The translations under genes were made by a program, and so were the position numbers. The notes under the pieces were generated by a model. The model made no database searches, was not told the origin of the DNA, and saw only the letters and a program-made list of their open reading frames with translations. This document shows positions 35,922-45,130 of a stretch of 64,000 bases of DNA, one piece after another (within the stretch, counting starts at the first letter, position 1; every line of letters begins with the position of its first letter). The stretch covers positions 1 to 64,000 of the forward strand of contig NZ_BTPE01000005.1 of NCBI RefSeq assembly GCF_036245645.1, read 5' to 3'. The stretch comes from Algoriphagus taiwanensis. GTDB taxonomy: Bacteria > Bacteroidota > Bacteroidia > Cytophagales > Cyclobacteriaceae.

Positions 35922-38900
35922 TTAGAAACTTAAATTTAAACCAAATGTCCAACCTCTGGTCACTGGGTAGTTTCCTACGTCGATACCAAAGGTCAAATCC
36001 GCATCACCACCTACTGCTGGATCCAATCCTTCATATCCGGTGATAGTAAACAGATTGTTTACAGAAGCAAATACTCTTGCTCTTTCCATCTTCAACTTCT
36101 GAAGCAAACTTGCAGGTGCAGAATATCCTAATGTCAAGTTCTGCATTCTCAAGTATGAACCATCTTCCACATAGAAAGAGTTGGCCACGTTAGAAGTAGA
36201 GAAGTTTGCAGTTCTTTCGACAACTGGAATTTCAGCATTCAAATTCTCAGGAGTCCAAGCATTCTTTAAGCGCTCAGAGATGGCAGCACCTTCGAAAGTC
36301 TGGAAGAAGTCGGTAAACCAACGAGACTGATTCCAAATTTCATTTCCGATGGAGGTGTAGAGATAGGCAGAAAGATCAAAGCCTTTGTAACCTAAAGTGA
36401 AAGTCAAACCTCCTGTGAAGTCAGGTACCGGATTACCCAAGAAAACTCGGTCGTTTGGAGTAATTACGCCGTCACCATCGACATCCTCAAACTTGAATCG
36501 GCCTGGGGCAGCACCGTCTTGAGTAGCATGGGAGTTTACATCTTCCTGATTTCTGAAAAGACCTAATGTATTAAATCCAAAGAAAGAAGACAGTGGTTGT
36601 CCTACTGCATTTCTGATTGGCTGAATACCTCGGTAAGATGGGTTAACAGTCGTGATGAAGTCTAGTCCAGGAGAGAGAGAAACGATTTCGTTCTTCAAAG
36701 TAGAACCAGTCAATGTCAACTCATAAGTCAAATCAGAAGTGAAGTTGCCTCTGGTGGTTACCAAAAGGTCCAAACCTCTATTCAACATTTCACCAATATT
36801 CACCGCTGGAGGTGCAGCATTGCTACCCGCAGTTAAAGGAATTGGAACGGTGAAGAGCAAGTCTTTGGTATCTTTCTTCCACCAGTCAAAAATCACATCC
36901 AATCGACCGTTGAAGAAAGTACCGTCAAAACCAATGTTTTGAGTTACGGCAGTTTCCCACTGTGCATTAGGGTTACCGATTCGAGATCTTCTGAAACCGA
37001 TAACTGCACTAGAGTTGGTACCTCCAATATCGTAGGAAGAAGCGTTGATATTACCGGCAAACAAAGAGAACTGGTTATTCGGATCCACGTTGTTAGAGTT
37101 ACCCATTTGACCCCAGCCACCTCGAATTTTCAAATCATCAATCCAAGTAGCTCCTTGAAGGAAGGACTCAGAAGAAATTCTCCAAGCAGCTGAGAATGCT
37201 GGGAACACCCCGTATCTCGCATTTTCACCAAATCTGGATGAACCATCTCTACGAACAACTGCACTGAACAAGTACTTGTCATTGTAGGTATATTTCACCT
37301 GACCAAAGTAAGAATTGAAATTAACCCCTTTGAACTGATTAGAGTTTACTTGTCTTGTACTTACCGGCAAGTTAGAGATAGTGATGAAATCAGGATCTTG
37401 TGAGAATGGATTCTGACCAACTGCGTTCATGTTTCTACCAGCACCGGTGTTCAAAGCTTCCTGACCCAACAATACATCAAATGCATGCTTGTCGATTTTC
37501 TTTTTCCAAGCCAAAGTGTTGGTGAATGTCCAAGCAAATGAATATCCAGCAAATTCGTTATAACCAAACGCGGAGTTGTTTTCAGAGTTTTCATACTGCA
37601 AACGAGTATAACCTACTCCGTAGAAGTTGTCATACTGACCACCAATAGAGGTTCTGAAGGTAAGGTCATCGATGATATCCCACTCACCGTACAAGTTACC
37701 AAAAGCATTAGCGTTGAAGCTTCTATTGTTCAATTGACCTTCTCTGTTAGCAACAGGGTTTCTAGGGTTATTAAAACCTCTGGAAGCTGTACCTGCATAT
37801 CCACCAAATTCATCATAGATTGGAATGATAGACGGCATACGGAAAGCCTGAAGAATGTCATTTTCGTCATCAGATACACCTCGACCTCCGGTACCCCCTT
37901 GCTGACCCAATACCTGACGGTAAGTGGCCTGGAAGTTCTGCCCTACTCTGATTCTCTTGGTCACGTCGAATTCAGAGTTAGCTCTCAAAGAGTATCTTCT
38001 GAAGTCGTTACCAATCATGATACCAGCCTGCTCCTGTAGACCTACACCGACAAAGAATCGGGAAGTTTCAGAACCGCCATTAAAGCCCAAGGAATGTCTG
38101 TGCAATGGAGCGTTTCTAGTCAAGGCAGCATACCAATCTGTACCTTCACCGGTCATTGCTCTAGTCAATTGACGGACAGTTCCGCGAGTAGGATCGATGT
38201 TATACCATTCTCTTTGCTGATCAATTTGAGCTTGAGAAAGTGGTCCTGGCTGACCAGAAGCAACTCCCAAAGCCCCAGTAACAGGATCCTGAGTGATCAA
38301 ACTCAAATAATACGGCATCACTGGAGATGTTCCTGTACCAAATTGAGGGTGACCATACTGAGGAGCTCTGTTTTGAAGACGAGCAGTGTTTGTTTCTGCA
38401 AGCCAAGTGTAAGTGGCATAATCCTGTGGATTCATCATATCCAATCCAGTACCAGGATCGGTTACACCATACATACCGTTGTAATCCACTCTTAGCTTCT
38501 TGTTTCTAGCACCTTTTTTAGTGGTGTAAACGATAACCCCGTTTGCAGCACGAGCACCATAAATAGAAGCCGCAGCTGCATCCTTCAATACGGTAGTAGA
38601 CTCGATATCATCTGGGTTCAAGAAGTCAGTAGAACCTGTAGGAAGACCATCGACAATGTACAAAGGTTCGTTACCACCGAAGGCACCGAAACCACGAACA
38701 CGGATAATGGAAGAAGTACCTGGCTGACCATTGGTAATTACTGTCACACCGGATACACGACCCTGAAGAGTTTGTTCCACGTTACCGGTAGGAATAACCT
38801 GAAGATCTCTAGGATCGACAGTGGCAATCGCACCGGTTGTTTCTCTTCTGGAGTCAATGGAGTAACCCGTTACCACCAATTCAGTAAGGGTTCTTTCATC

Positions 38901-39197
38901 AGGTTGCATGCTTACATCGATTACGCTTCTTGCACCAACGACTTGCTCGACAGCAGCATAACCAATAAATGAAAAGACCAAAGTAGCTTGGTCATTAGGC
39001 ACATTGAGGGAGTATTTACCATCAATGTCTGTGGCAGTACCGGTAGTAGTACCTTTCACCAGGATTGAAACACCCGGCAAACCTACTCCGTACTCGTCAA
39101 GAACCGTACCCGTGACTGTTTTTTGCGCCATAACAGCGCCAGCGGATAGGACTAAGAGCGTGAGACACACACTTAGGATTTTGTAAACTTTTTTCAT
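35922..39197 (-). CDS. SusC/RagA family TonB-linked outer-membrane transporter
   Basis: 1091 residues from ATG 39197, chosen because the signal peptide MKKVYKILSVCLTLLVLSAG begins there. Next come a CarboxypepD_reg-like domain (VTGTVLDEYGVGLPGVSILV), a TonB box region (LTELVVTGYS), the SusC plug (IRVRGFGAFGGNEPLYIVDG, then DAAAASIYGARAANGVI) and a 22-strand barrel with the usual C-terminal aromatic end (WTFGLNLSF). It imports the ligand held by SusD using TonB energy. It heads a susC-susD-VCBS unit and has a LacI-type palindrome 60 bp upstream of the start. Confidence 0.95.
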   Translation of the reverse strand: MKKVYKILSVCLTLLVLSAGAVMAQKTVTGTVLDEYGVGLPGVSILVKGTTTGTATDIDGKYSLNVPNDQATLVFSFIGYAAVEQVVGARSVIDVSMQPDERTLTELVVTGYSIDSRRETTGAIATVDPRDLQVIPTGNVEQTLQGRVSGVTVITNGQPGTSSIIRVRGFGAFGGNEPLYIVDGLPTGSTDFLNPDDIESTTVLKDAAAASIYGARAANGVIVYTTKKGARNKKLRVDYNGMYGVTDPGTGLDMMNPQDYATYTWLAETNTARLQNRAPQYGHPQFGTGTSPVMPYYLSLITQDPVTGALGVASGQPGPLSQAQIDQQREWYNIDPTRGTVRQLTRAMTGEGTDWYAALTRNAPLHRHSLGFNGGSETSRFFVGVGLQEQAGIMIGNDFRRYSLRANSEFDVTKRIRVGQNFQATYRQVLGQQGGTGGRGVSDDENDILQAFRMPSIIPIYDEFGGYAGTASRGFNNPRNPVANREGQLNNRSFNANAFGNLYGEWDIIDDLTFRTSIGGQYDNFYGVGYTRLQYENSENNSAFGYNEFAGYSFAWTFTNTLAWKKKIDKHAFDVLLGQEALNTGAGRNMNAVGQNPFSQDPDFITISNLPVSTRQVNSNQFKGVNFNSYFGQVKYTYNDKYLFSAVVRRDGSSRFGENARYGVFPAFSAAWRISSESFLQGATWIDDLKIRGGWGQMGNSNNVDPNNQFSLFAGNINASSYDIGGTNSSAVIGFRRSRIGNPNAQWETAVTQNIGFDGTFFNGRLDVIFDWWKKDTKDLLFTVPIPLTAGSNAAPPAVNIGEMLNRGLDLLVTTRGNFTSDLTYELTLTGSTLKNEIVSLSPGLDFITTVNPSYRGIQPIRNAVGQPLSSFFGFNTLGLFRNQEDVNSHATQDGAAPGRFKFEDVDGDGVITPNDRVFLGNPVPDFTGGLTFTLGYKGFDLSAYLYTSIGNEIWNQSRWFTDFFQTFEGAAISERLKNAWTPENLNAEIPVVERTANFSTSNVANSFYVEDGSYLRMQNLTLGYSAPASLLQKLKMERARVFASVNNLFTITGYEGLDPAVGGDADLTFGIDVGNYPVTRGWTFGLNLSF

Positions 39198-39662
39198 ATA
39201 CGTAGATAGATTGGGTAACAAGATTAATCTCAAAAACTTGTTTGTTTATTGTTTGTGCAATCGTTTGCGATTATTCTTAAAATAATAGCAATAGGTATGT
39301 GTCTGATTTCTAGACTTCTATTGCAACTATACCTGGCCTGGGTAAGGCCTGCGAATTAAATAACCTGTAGGTTTGAGTGCATCGGTCGATGCTAGGCGAG
39401 AGTAGGAAATAGTCAGGTAATAAGGATCATAGGCAGAGTAATTTTGGGTTAAATGTTAATTCTTAATCGTCAATGTTAAATAATCTAAAACAAATTTCAA
39501 ATCCCAAACCCTAAATATTATTCTGAAAAGGCATTTTTTTCATCACTTAAAAATTCTATTCGAAGAAAATGCCAAAATATTCCCTTGAAAAATAAAGGTT
39601 TATAACTGCTTGCCTCGATTAAAAAAACTTTCTAAAGAAAAGTCCAAATATTATTTCAAAAC
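39198..39662 (-). promoter_or_regulatory. SusC upstream region with LacI-type operator
   Basis: The 465 bp region between susC and the OmpA/TPR gene has no gene. At 39257-39268 GCAATCGTTTGC (complement GCAAACGATTGC) follows the palindromic GCAAnCGnTTGC pattern used by LacI/PurR-family repressors, with central CG. It lies 60 bp upstream of the susC ATG, a good place for an operator. TAATCTTG on the minus strand, near 39217-39224, could be a -7 box with one mismatch. No LacI gene is in the window. Confidence 0.55.
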
Positions 39663-41471
39663 TTAATTCGAATTGAAAGCCTTAAAAAACTCATCTGTCT
39701 CTCTCAATTCCTGAAAAACAGGATCTTGAAAAGCCTTTTCTGCCAATTGCCGATTTGACTCTACTGCCCGCTTCAGGTGAATCAATGCGATCTCTGCCTG
39801 CCCCGACCCTGCAGCAATCATAGCCAAACCATAATATCCATAACCAAAGCTCCTTCCCAAAATTACCGACTCCTCAAAAGCTGCATTTGCCTCAGCAAAA
39901 TCCTCAATCAAGTAAAAAGCCAAGCCTTTATTAAAATAGTCTTTAGGATCGGTAAACTCGTAATCAAATCGCAGGGTAGCCAGCTTATAATCACCTCTCA
40001 AAATATCCAAAGCTCCCCGCAGTGCCTCATTTCTCCGAACCAAGTCCTTATTTTGAATCCCTGTAGAGGCATCTGATAGTTTTTTATAAGCCTCCCAATA
40101 ATTCCCTTTTAAAGCCAAAATCTGCCCTTGATTGTGAAGTGAATAGGGATTTACCTCCACACGATAGGCCTGAACGAGCAGACGGTCTGCTTCATCCCAA
40201 AGAATTTCCTTTGACCCATAATCCAAAGTACGCTGGGCCTGACGCATCCGAACCACAGCCATATTATTATACGGCAAGGGAGAATGGAAATACTCGGTCA
40301 TTTTTGAAAAGATGACCGCTTTTTCATCCAAACTATTTGTCGCTTCTGCCGCTTGGATCCATTCTTCGAAAGTCAAAAGCGAGCCTGAGGTGGTATTTTT
40401 CAGTGCTTCATTCAGCTTTCGGCTCTGCTCCATATCCAAGCCTTTCCTAGGCTTGGCCACAACTTCAACTTTGACTACACGAAGTTTTGGAAACAGGTCC
40501 TTCTGTACCTGAGAAAATCCCGGAATTTTCACCAATCGCTCATATTGATCCTGAAAAGACTCCCGGTTCATCACTACAGCATACATTTCATCTTTTCTCT
40601 GCGTAGAAATACCCTCATAATCCCTCAATAGCAACCTGAGGTCAAACCAATCATTCCATCGGGAATCCACCCTGATCATCGAGTCAGGGAAAGCCGAAAG
40701 ACGGGTATCCAATTCTTTTTTCACAGCTTCTGCCCTACTCATACCCAGCTGACTGGATTTGCCCTCCGAAGATTCAGGGGATTGCAATCCGGTAATTTTA
40801 ATTGCCTGCACTAGAGGATTCCTTTGCAGAAAGTCATCCAATTGGTTTATCGAAGATGAAAAGGCAGAGTTTTTTTTGATTTGTGTCTGTCCGGGATCGA
40901 AATAAAAAACAAACTCTTCCCTTTGCACGGCATCCCTATCTGTTTGACCTGAAAGCATGTATGCACCCACTTCAGGGATGGGTTCATCCGCATAGACTTC
41001 CCCCAGTTTGACCATCAACTGAGGAGCCAACACTCCCTTGGTCAGGGCCTTTTTCTCCAATATTTCCTCACCTGAGCGCTTTTGTTGGACAAACTGTAAC
41101 TCCAAACTTGCCCCCAACATCCAGTCTTCGAAGAGAATGGAATAAGATTTCTCAAATCGAAAAGCTGTGCCCTCCCTAAGTAAAGGAATCTCTCCTAGGT
41201 CCAAGTTTCTGGACTGAGCCTGATAAAAAAGCCTAAGTTTACTGTTGCGAATCGCCATCACTGACTCAATCGGAATCGTCCCTGCCACCTCAAAGCGAAG
41301 GGAATCGCCTTCTAATTTTAATTTGTAAGGATTGATCCGGGCAGTGCTTAAATACTTGCTTTCAGGCATAGTTCTTGCCTCGGATTCGACACAAAAGCCT
41401 GATAGCCAAATAAAAAATATCAGGATTGAAAACAATCTTACATAAAGTTTACTTATTGGAAAGACAAGCAT
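39663..41471 (-). CDS. OmpA-like plus TPR exported protein
   Basis: A 602-residue protein with an N-terminal signal (LFSILIFFIWLSGFCVESEA). A beta-rich region follows, then an OmpA-like segment at about 185-300 (EEFVFYFDPGQTQIKKNSAF, QAIKITGLQSPESSEG, MSRAEAVKKELD), although the usual peptidoglycan-binding Asp/Arg are not all obvious. The C-terminal ~200 residues hold TPR-like helices (NPYSLHNQGQILALKGNYWE, DYFNKGLAFYLIEDFAEANA, GYGYYGLAMIAAGSGQAEIA). It is likely periplasmic and acts as an envelope scaffold. Similar fusions accompany type IX secretion or gliding genes elsewhere, but none are nearby. Divergent from the pspC-like gene. Confidence 0.75.
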   Translation of the reverse strand: MLVFPISKLYVRLFSILIFFIWLSGFCVESEARTMPESKYLSTARINPYKLKLEGDSLRFEVAGTIPIESVMAIRNSKLRLFYQAQSRNLDLGEIPLLREGTAFRFEKSYSILFEDWMLGASLELQFVQQKRSGEEILEKKALTKGVLAPQLMVKLGEVYADEPIPEVGAYMLSGQTDRDAVQREEFVFYFDPGQTQIKKNSAFSSSINQLDDFLQRNPLVQAIKITGLQSPESSEGKSSQLGMSRAEAVKKELDTRLSAFPDSMIRVDSRWNDWFDLRLLLRDYEGISTQRKDEMYAVVMNRESFQDQYERLVKIPGFSQVQKDLFPKLRVVKVEVVAKPRKGLDMEQSRKLNEALKNTTSGSLLTFEEWIQAAEATNSLDEKAVIFSKMTEYFHSPLPYNNMAVVRMRQAQRTLDYGSKEILWDEADRLLVQAYRVEVNPYSLHNQGQILALKGNYWEAYKKLSDASTGIQNKDLVRRNEALRGALDILRGDYKLATLRFDYEFTDPKDYFNKGLAFYLIEDFAEANAAFEESVILGRSFGYGYYGLAMIAAGSGQAEIALIHLKRAVESNRQLAEKAFQDPVFQELRETDEFFKAFNSN

Positions 41472-41507
41472 TTATTCTATTTTTGATCGACTAAACCACC
41501 ACAAATC

Positions 41508-41726
41508 ATGGAAAAATTAAAACTATTCTTCGAAGAACGAGCCTTCGGTGTTTGTTCCCGACTTGGGGAGAAGCTCAATTTTCCCATTGACAGCATTCGT
41601 TTATTTTTCATTTACTCTTCTTTCATCACTCTTGGCTCCCCTGTAATCGTGTATGTCTCGATGGCCATGATGATGAAAATCAGAAAATATTTCCGCAAGA
41701 TGAACAATCCTGTGCTTTTCGACTAA
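41508..41726 (+). CDS. PspC-family small membrane protein
   Basis: A 72-residue PspC-domain protein. RAFGVCSRLGEKLNFPIDSI followed by RLFFIYSSFITLGSPVIVYV is the family's compact pattern (G.C..L.....I..SI.R..FI, then a membrane span). PspC proteins sense or damp inner-membrane stress. The stop overlaps the stop end of the convergent glycosyltransferase gene by 4 bp. Confidence 0.85.
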   Translation: MEKLKLFFEERAFGVCSRLGEKLNFPIDSIRLFFIYSSFITLGSPVIVYVSMAMMMKIRKYFRKMNNPVLFD

Positions 41727-42727
41727 AGATCTGAAAAGGTCTTTTTCCCTAAGACAAAAAAGTGCCAAAAGACCAAGCGCACTGGACCAGACCGGAGAAT
41801 ATTCCGGTCTTTTTGTTTTTTGGGGTTGGAAATGAGCAAGTTCTTTGTTTTCAGAAAATCAAGATAGCCATTTACTACTGCCTGAGAGGAGTCTTTATCC
41901 CCTTTTAAATAAAATTGCAAAGAGGACAGCATCTCCAGAAAACCTTTCAGCACAAAAACCATCCAAAACTTGGGCTTGGACAAATTTTTATAAAGCATGC
42001 TAAGGCTGTTTCTGATGTTAAGGTAAAGCTTTTTTGGACTTGAACGGGACAAGGTCGCCCCTCCCAGATGATAAACTTTCACTGCACCATGATACCCAAT
42101 TTTTCTTCCCGAAAGCCTCAGTCTCCAGCAAAGGTCAATCTCCTCCATATGGGCAAAAAAATGAGCGTCAAAGCCTTCCTGCTCGTAAAAATCATGAGAT
42201 CGTATAGCCATGCAAGCTCCTGATGCCCAATCTACTGATATGGAATCATCGTATTGCCCAGAATCATTTTCCAGCACATCCCAGATTCTTCCTCTGCAAT
42301 AAGGGTAGCCCAGGCTATCCAAAAATCCTCCTCCAGCACCTGCATAATCAAATTGGTCCCGCTGGGTCCAGGAAAGAATCTTGGGCTGCACACTGGCAAA
42401 TTCTGGATTTTGATCTAGCCAGGTAACCAGATTTTGATCCCAATCGGGAGTCACCTCTACGTCAGAATTGAGGAGAATCAAGTATTCGTACTGTTCCTTA
42501 AGCGATTCCAGGCCCCAATTGTACCCTCCGGCAAAGCCAAAATTGGAGGCGAGGCGAATGAGTTGAACCTCAGGAAACTCATTTTCCAACAAGGAAATCG
42601 AGCTGTCTGTGCTGCTGTTATCTATCACCCAAACATCTGATTGGCTATTAGCCAAAACAGAGGGAAGGAAAATAGGAAGAACCTTTTCTCCATTGTAATT
42701 GAGGATAACTACTGCAGATTTTTTCAT
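41723..42727 (-). CDS. Family 2 glycosyltransferase
   Basis: 334 residues from ATG 42727; the longer frame to 42802 overlaps the region just after the ybaB gene and lacks domain character. The GT-A fold starts AVVILNYNGEKVLPIFLPSV with DNSSTDSS. EYLILLNSDVEVTPDW holds the metal-binding DxD-like NSDVE, and ASGACMAIRSHDFYEQEGFD and HMEEIDLCWRLRLSGRKIGY are typical of rhamnosyl- and related transferases. It probably adds a sugar to a surface polysaccharide. It lies 67 bp after ybaB on the same strand. Its 3' end contains, on the other strand, the pspC terminator. Confidence 0.88.
   Translation of the reverse strand: MKKSAVVILNYNGEKVLPIFLPSVLANSQSDVWVIDNSSTDSSISLLENEFPEVQLIRLASNFGFAGGYNWGLESLKEQYEYLILLNSDVEVTPDWDQNLVTWLDQNPEFASVQPKILSWTQRDQFDYAGAGGGFLDSLGYPYCRGRIWDVLENDSGQYDDSISVDWASGACMAIRSHDFYEQEGFDAHFFAHMEEIDLCWRLRLSGRKIGYHGAVKVYHLGGATLSRSSPKKLYLNIRNSLSMLYKNLSKPKFWMVFVLKGFLEMLSSLQFYLKGDKDSSQAVVNGYLDFLKTKNLLISNPKKQKDRNILRSGPVRLVFWHFFVLGKKTFSDL
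41790..41816 (+). terminator. Terminator for pspC embedded in the convergent gene
   Basis: GACCGGA (41790-41796) pairs with TCCGGTC (41803-41809) around a six-base loop and is followed by T5. It lies 64 bp past the pspC stop but inside the coding region of the convergent glycosyltransferase, whose residues ...NILRSGPVR... are written by the hairpin. Confidence 0.7.
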
Positions 42728-42794
42728 AAAAATAGGAAAGGTCCACCCCGAGATTTCTCTGAGTAAGACCCCAGTTTCAAAAACTTCCCCTTGC

Positions 42795-43130
42795 TTAGCC
42801 AAACATGCTACCCAAGTCCATACCCGGTATGTTGGGAAGCATACCTTGTGTGGCCGCTTTCATTTCTTCTTTGATTTTTACCTCGATGGCTTCCATTGCC
42901 TTGTTGGTAGCGGCTACGATCAGGTCACTCAGCATCTCTTTGTCACTTGGACTGAGAAGAGATTCATCCATTTCTACGGTCAGAACTTTCCGCTCCCCAT
43001 TCACCCAAACTTTGACCATTCCTGCACCTGCTTCTCCCTCTGCACGCAAATGAACCAGCTTGGCCTGAGCCTCTTTTATTTTCGCCTGGGCTTCTTTGAC
43101 TTTGCCCATCATTCCCATCAGATCAAACAT
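42795..43130 (-). CDS. YbaB/EbfC family nucleoid-associated protein
   Basis: A 111-residue protein with the family's start MFDLMGMMGKVKEAQAKIKE, the helix EAQAKLVHLRAEGEAGAGMV, strand WVNGERKVLTVEMDESLL and MLSDLIVAATNKAMEAIEVK. It ends in the usual Met/Gly/Pro-rich tail (LPNIPGMDLGSMFG). It forms tweezer-like dimers that bind DNA. The ATG at 43130 is clear. Upstream, 43131-43327 is AT-rich and divergent from the gene at 43328. Confidence 0.92.
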   Translation of the reverse strand: MFDLMGMMGKVKEAQAKIKEAQAKLVHLRAEGEAGAGMVKVWVNGERKVLTVEMDESLLSPSDKEMLSDLIVAATNKAMEAIEVKIKEEMKAATQGMLPNIPGMDLGSMFG

Positions 43131-43327
43131 ATCGCTAATTTTTTTTTCAAATATATCTTTTTCAACACGCAGAAATCAACCTTTCAGATGAGATTATATT
43201 CTTTTTTTTGATCCAAAAACAAAATATTATTTCATAAAAATGGATTTTATATCCCTCATAAGAATATTTTAGCCAACTTTTAGCTGGATTATTCTGTAAA
43301 AGAGATTGTAACCCAAACTCTTCAACC

Positions 43328-43609
43328 ATGAAAACCATCACTCGGATCGAAAAAGAAGCGATCCGCAACTTATCCTTTTCCAAAAGAGAAGTTCTTTCTA
43401 GTCCTGAACAGAAAAAACAAAGAGAAGCCGCGCTTCATCGATCTCAAACACTCGGAAATCTTCTGCAAACCAAAGTTTACCTCACCTTCGAAAGTGCAGA
43501 TGGAACCACCTATCAGGTACACACCACCGTTTGGGCAGTTGGAGCTGATTTCGTTGTCCTTAAAGAAGGCATCTATTTGCCTGTATCAGCAATTTTGGAA
43601 GTGGATTAA
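43328..43609 (+). CDS. Small hypothetical protein with C-terminal beta domain
   Basis: A 93-residue protein. The N-terminal ~45 residues are a charged helix (AIRNLSFSKREVLSSPEQKK). The rest is a small beta barrel, VYLTFESADGTTYQVHTTVW, with VVLKEGIYLPVSAILEVD. This resembles SH3-like folds such as those of YolD- or RNA-binding proteins, but I do not recognise a family. Its stop overlaps the hisS stop by 4 bp (convergent). Confidence 0.65.
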   Translation: MKTITRIEKEAIRNLSFSKREVLSSPEQKKQREAALHRSQTLGNLLQTKVYLTFESADGTTYQVHTTVWAVGADFVVLKEGIYLPVSAILEVD

Positions 43610-44967
43610 ACCAATGCCTCAACGGCTTTTTCGAGGCTTAGGCTTTCTTGCTCTCCCGTCTTTAAGTTTTTTAAAACTAAGGTTCCAGAATTGATTTCAG
43701 CATCACCACAAATCCCCACGAAGGGGATTTCTTTTTTGGAGGCAAATTCCAATTGCTTTTTCAGCTTGGATGAATCCGGATAGATTTCGGCTTTGATTCC
43801 TGCTGCTCTGAATTTGCCCAAAATAGATAAGGCATAGTCAAAGCCCTTTTGGTCAAAATAGGCCAAAAGCAGGCGGGTTCCCTGAAGGCTTTCTTCTGGA
43901 AAAAGCCCCAACTCATCCAACACATCATAGATTCGATCCACACCAAAGGAAAACCCGACCCCAGACACACCCGGCAATCCAAATACTCCGGTAAGATCGT
44001 CATATCTTCCACCTCCACTCACCGATCCGATAGAGACGCCATGTACCTTGACTTCGAAAATGGCTCCAGTGTAATACGAAAGCCCTCTAGCCAATAAAAT
44101 ATCAAAATCCACATGGGCCAGGTCCTCACCCATTTGTTTCAATATAGTCAAGGCTTCTTCGATTTCCTGAATCCCTTTAAGGCCGGTTTCTGAGCTATTC
44201 AGAAATTCACGTAGAAAATCCAACTTTTGGGTTAGCCCTTCTTGCAGATTGACCAAAGGCACTAACTTTTGAATGGAATCCTCTTCAAAACCTCTTTGAG
44301 ACAACTCCTCCTTCACTTTTTCCCAACCTATCTTATCCAGCTTGTCGATGGCCACACAGAGCGGCCCTTCTTTTCCTGCTTCCCCTATTGCTTCTGCGAT
44401 ACCTGTGAGAATCTTTCGATTGTTTAGCTTGATGCTATACGACTTCAGACCCAACTTGGCAAATACCCTCCGAATCATCAGAATAATCTCAGCCTCGCAG
44501 ACCAGGCTATCGGTACCCACCACATCCGCATCGCATTGATAAAACTCCCGATATCGACCTTTTTGAGGCCGGTCTGCCCTCCATACGGGCTGGATTTGGT
44601 AGCGTTTGAATGGAAAAACCAAGTCATTGCGATTCATCACCACGTAGCGGGCAAAAGGTACAGTCAGATCATAGCGAAGACCTTTTTCGGAAACTTTTGG
44701 AAGAATTGAAGGGCTGCCGTTTTTCAGATCATCTTCCGTCACGTCCTTGGCAAAATCCCCTGAATTCAGAATTTTAAACAAAAGCTGATCTCCTTCATCT
44801 CCATACTTCCCGGTGAGGGTGGAGAGGTTTTCCATGGCGGGAGTTTCGATCTGCTGATAGCCAAACAGCTGAAAAGTCTCTTTGATGGTATCCAAGATGA
44901 AGTTTCTTCGACCCATTTGAAGGGTTCCAAAGTCTCGCGTTCCTTTGGGAAGGGAGGGCTTTTGCAT
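43606..44967 (-). CDS. hisS: Histidyl-tRNA synthetase
   Basis: A 453-residue class II aminoacyl-tRNA synthetase. It charges tRNA-His. Motif 1 is in GYQQIETPAMENLSTLTGKY; motif 2 is PVWRADRPQKGRYREFYQCD (about 130-149); the His-specific signature is ARGLSYYTGAIFEVK; motif 3 is GVGFSFGVDRIYDVL. The C-terminal anticodon-binding domain runs from about 355. Length and arrangement match the long HisS type of Bacteroidota. Essential housekeeping gene; it begins shortly before the divergent 47-residue basic protein gene. Confidence 0.97.
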   Translation of the reverse strand: MQKPSLPKGTRDFGTLQMGRRNFILDTIKETFQLFGYQQIETPAMENLSTLTGKYGDEGDQLLFKILNSGDFAKDVTEDDLKNGSPSILPKVSEKGLRYDLTVPFARYVVMNRNDLVFPFKRYQIQPVWRADRPQKGRYREFYQCDADVVGTDSLVCEAEIILMIRRVFAKLGLKSYSIKLNNRKILTGIAEAIGEAGKEGPLCVAIDKLDKIGWEKVKEELSQRGFEEDSIQKLVPLVNLQEGLTQKLDFLREFLNSSETGLKGIQEIEEALTILKQMGEDLAHVDFDILLARGLSYYTGAIFEVKVHGVSIGSVSGGGRYDDLTGVFGLPGVSGVGFSFGVDRIYDVLDELGLFPEESLQGTRLLLAYFDQKGFDYALSILGKFRAAGIKAEIYPDSSKLKKQLEFASKKEIPFVGICGDAEINSGTLVLKNLKTGEQESLSLEKAVEALV

Positions 44968-45083
44968 GATTTTTTTGGTGATTTAGGCTCAAATTTACCC
45001 AAAAATCCCCAAAAGGCCGGACCATCCGGCAATTTCTCCAAGAATAATTTGCCAGATTTTTAGGCATAAAAGAATTGTCTTCC

Positions 45084-45091
45084 TATCTTTG
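45084..45091 (+). promoter_or_regulatory. Bacteroidota -7 promoter element
   Basis: TATCTTTG matches the TAnnTTTG -7 consensus of the Bacteroidota primary sigma factor, 39 bp before the ATG of the 47-residue protein gene. A clear -33 TTTG at the right distance is not obvious. Confidence 0.45.
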
Positions 45092-45130
45092 CGCCTCATT
45101 TCGAATCCAAAAACTTAAACATATACGGCC

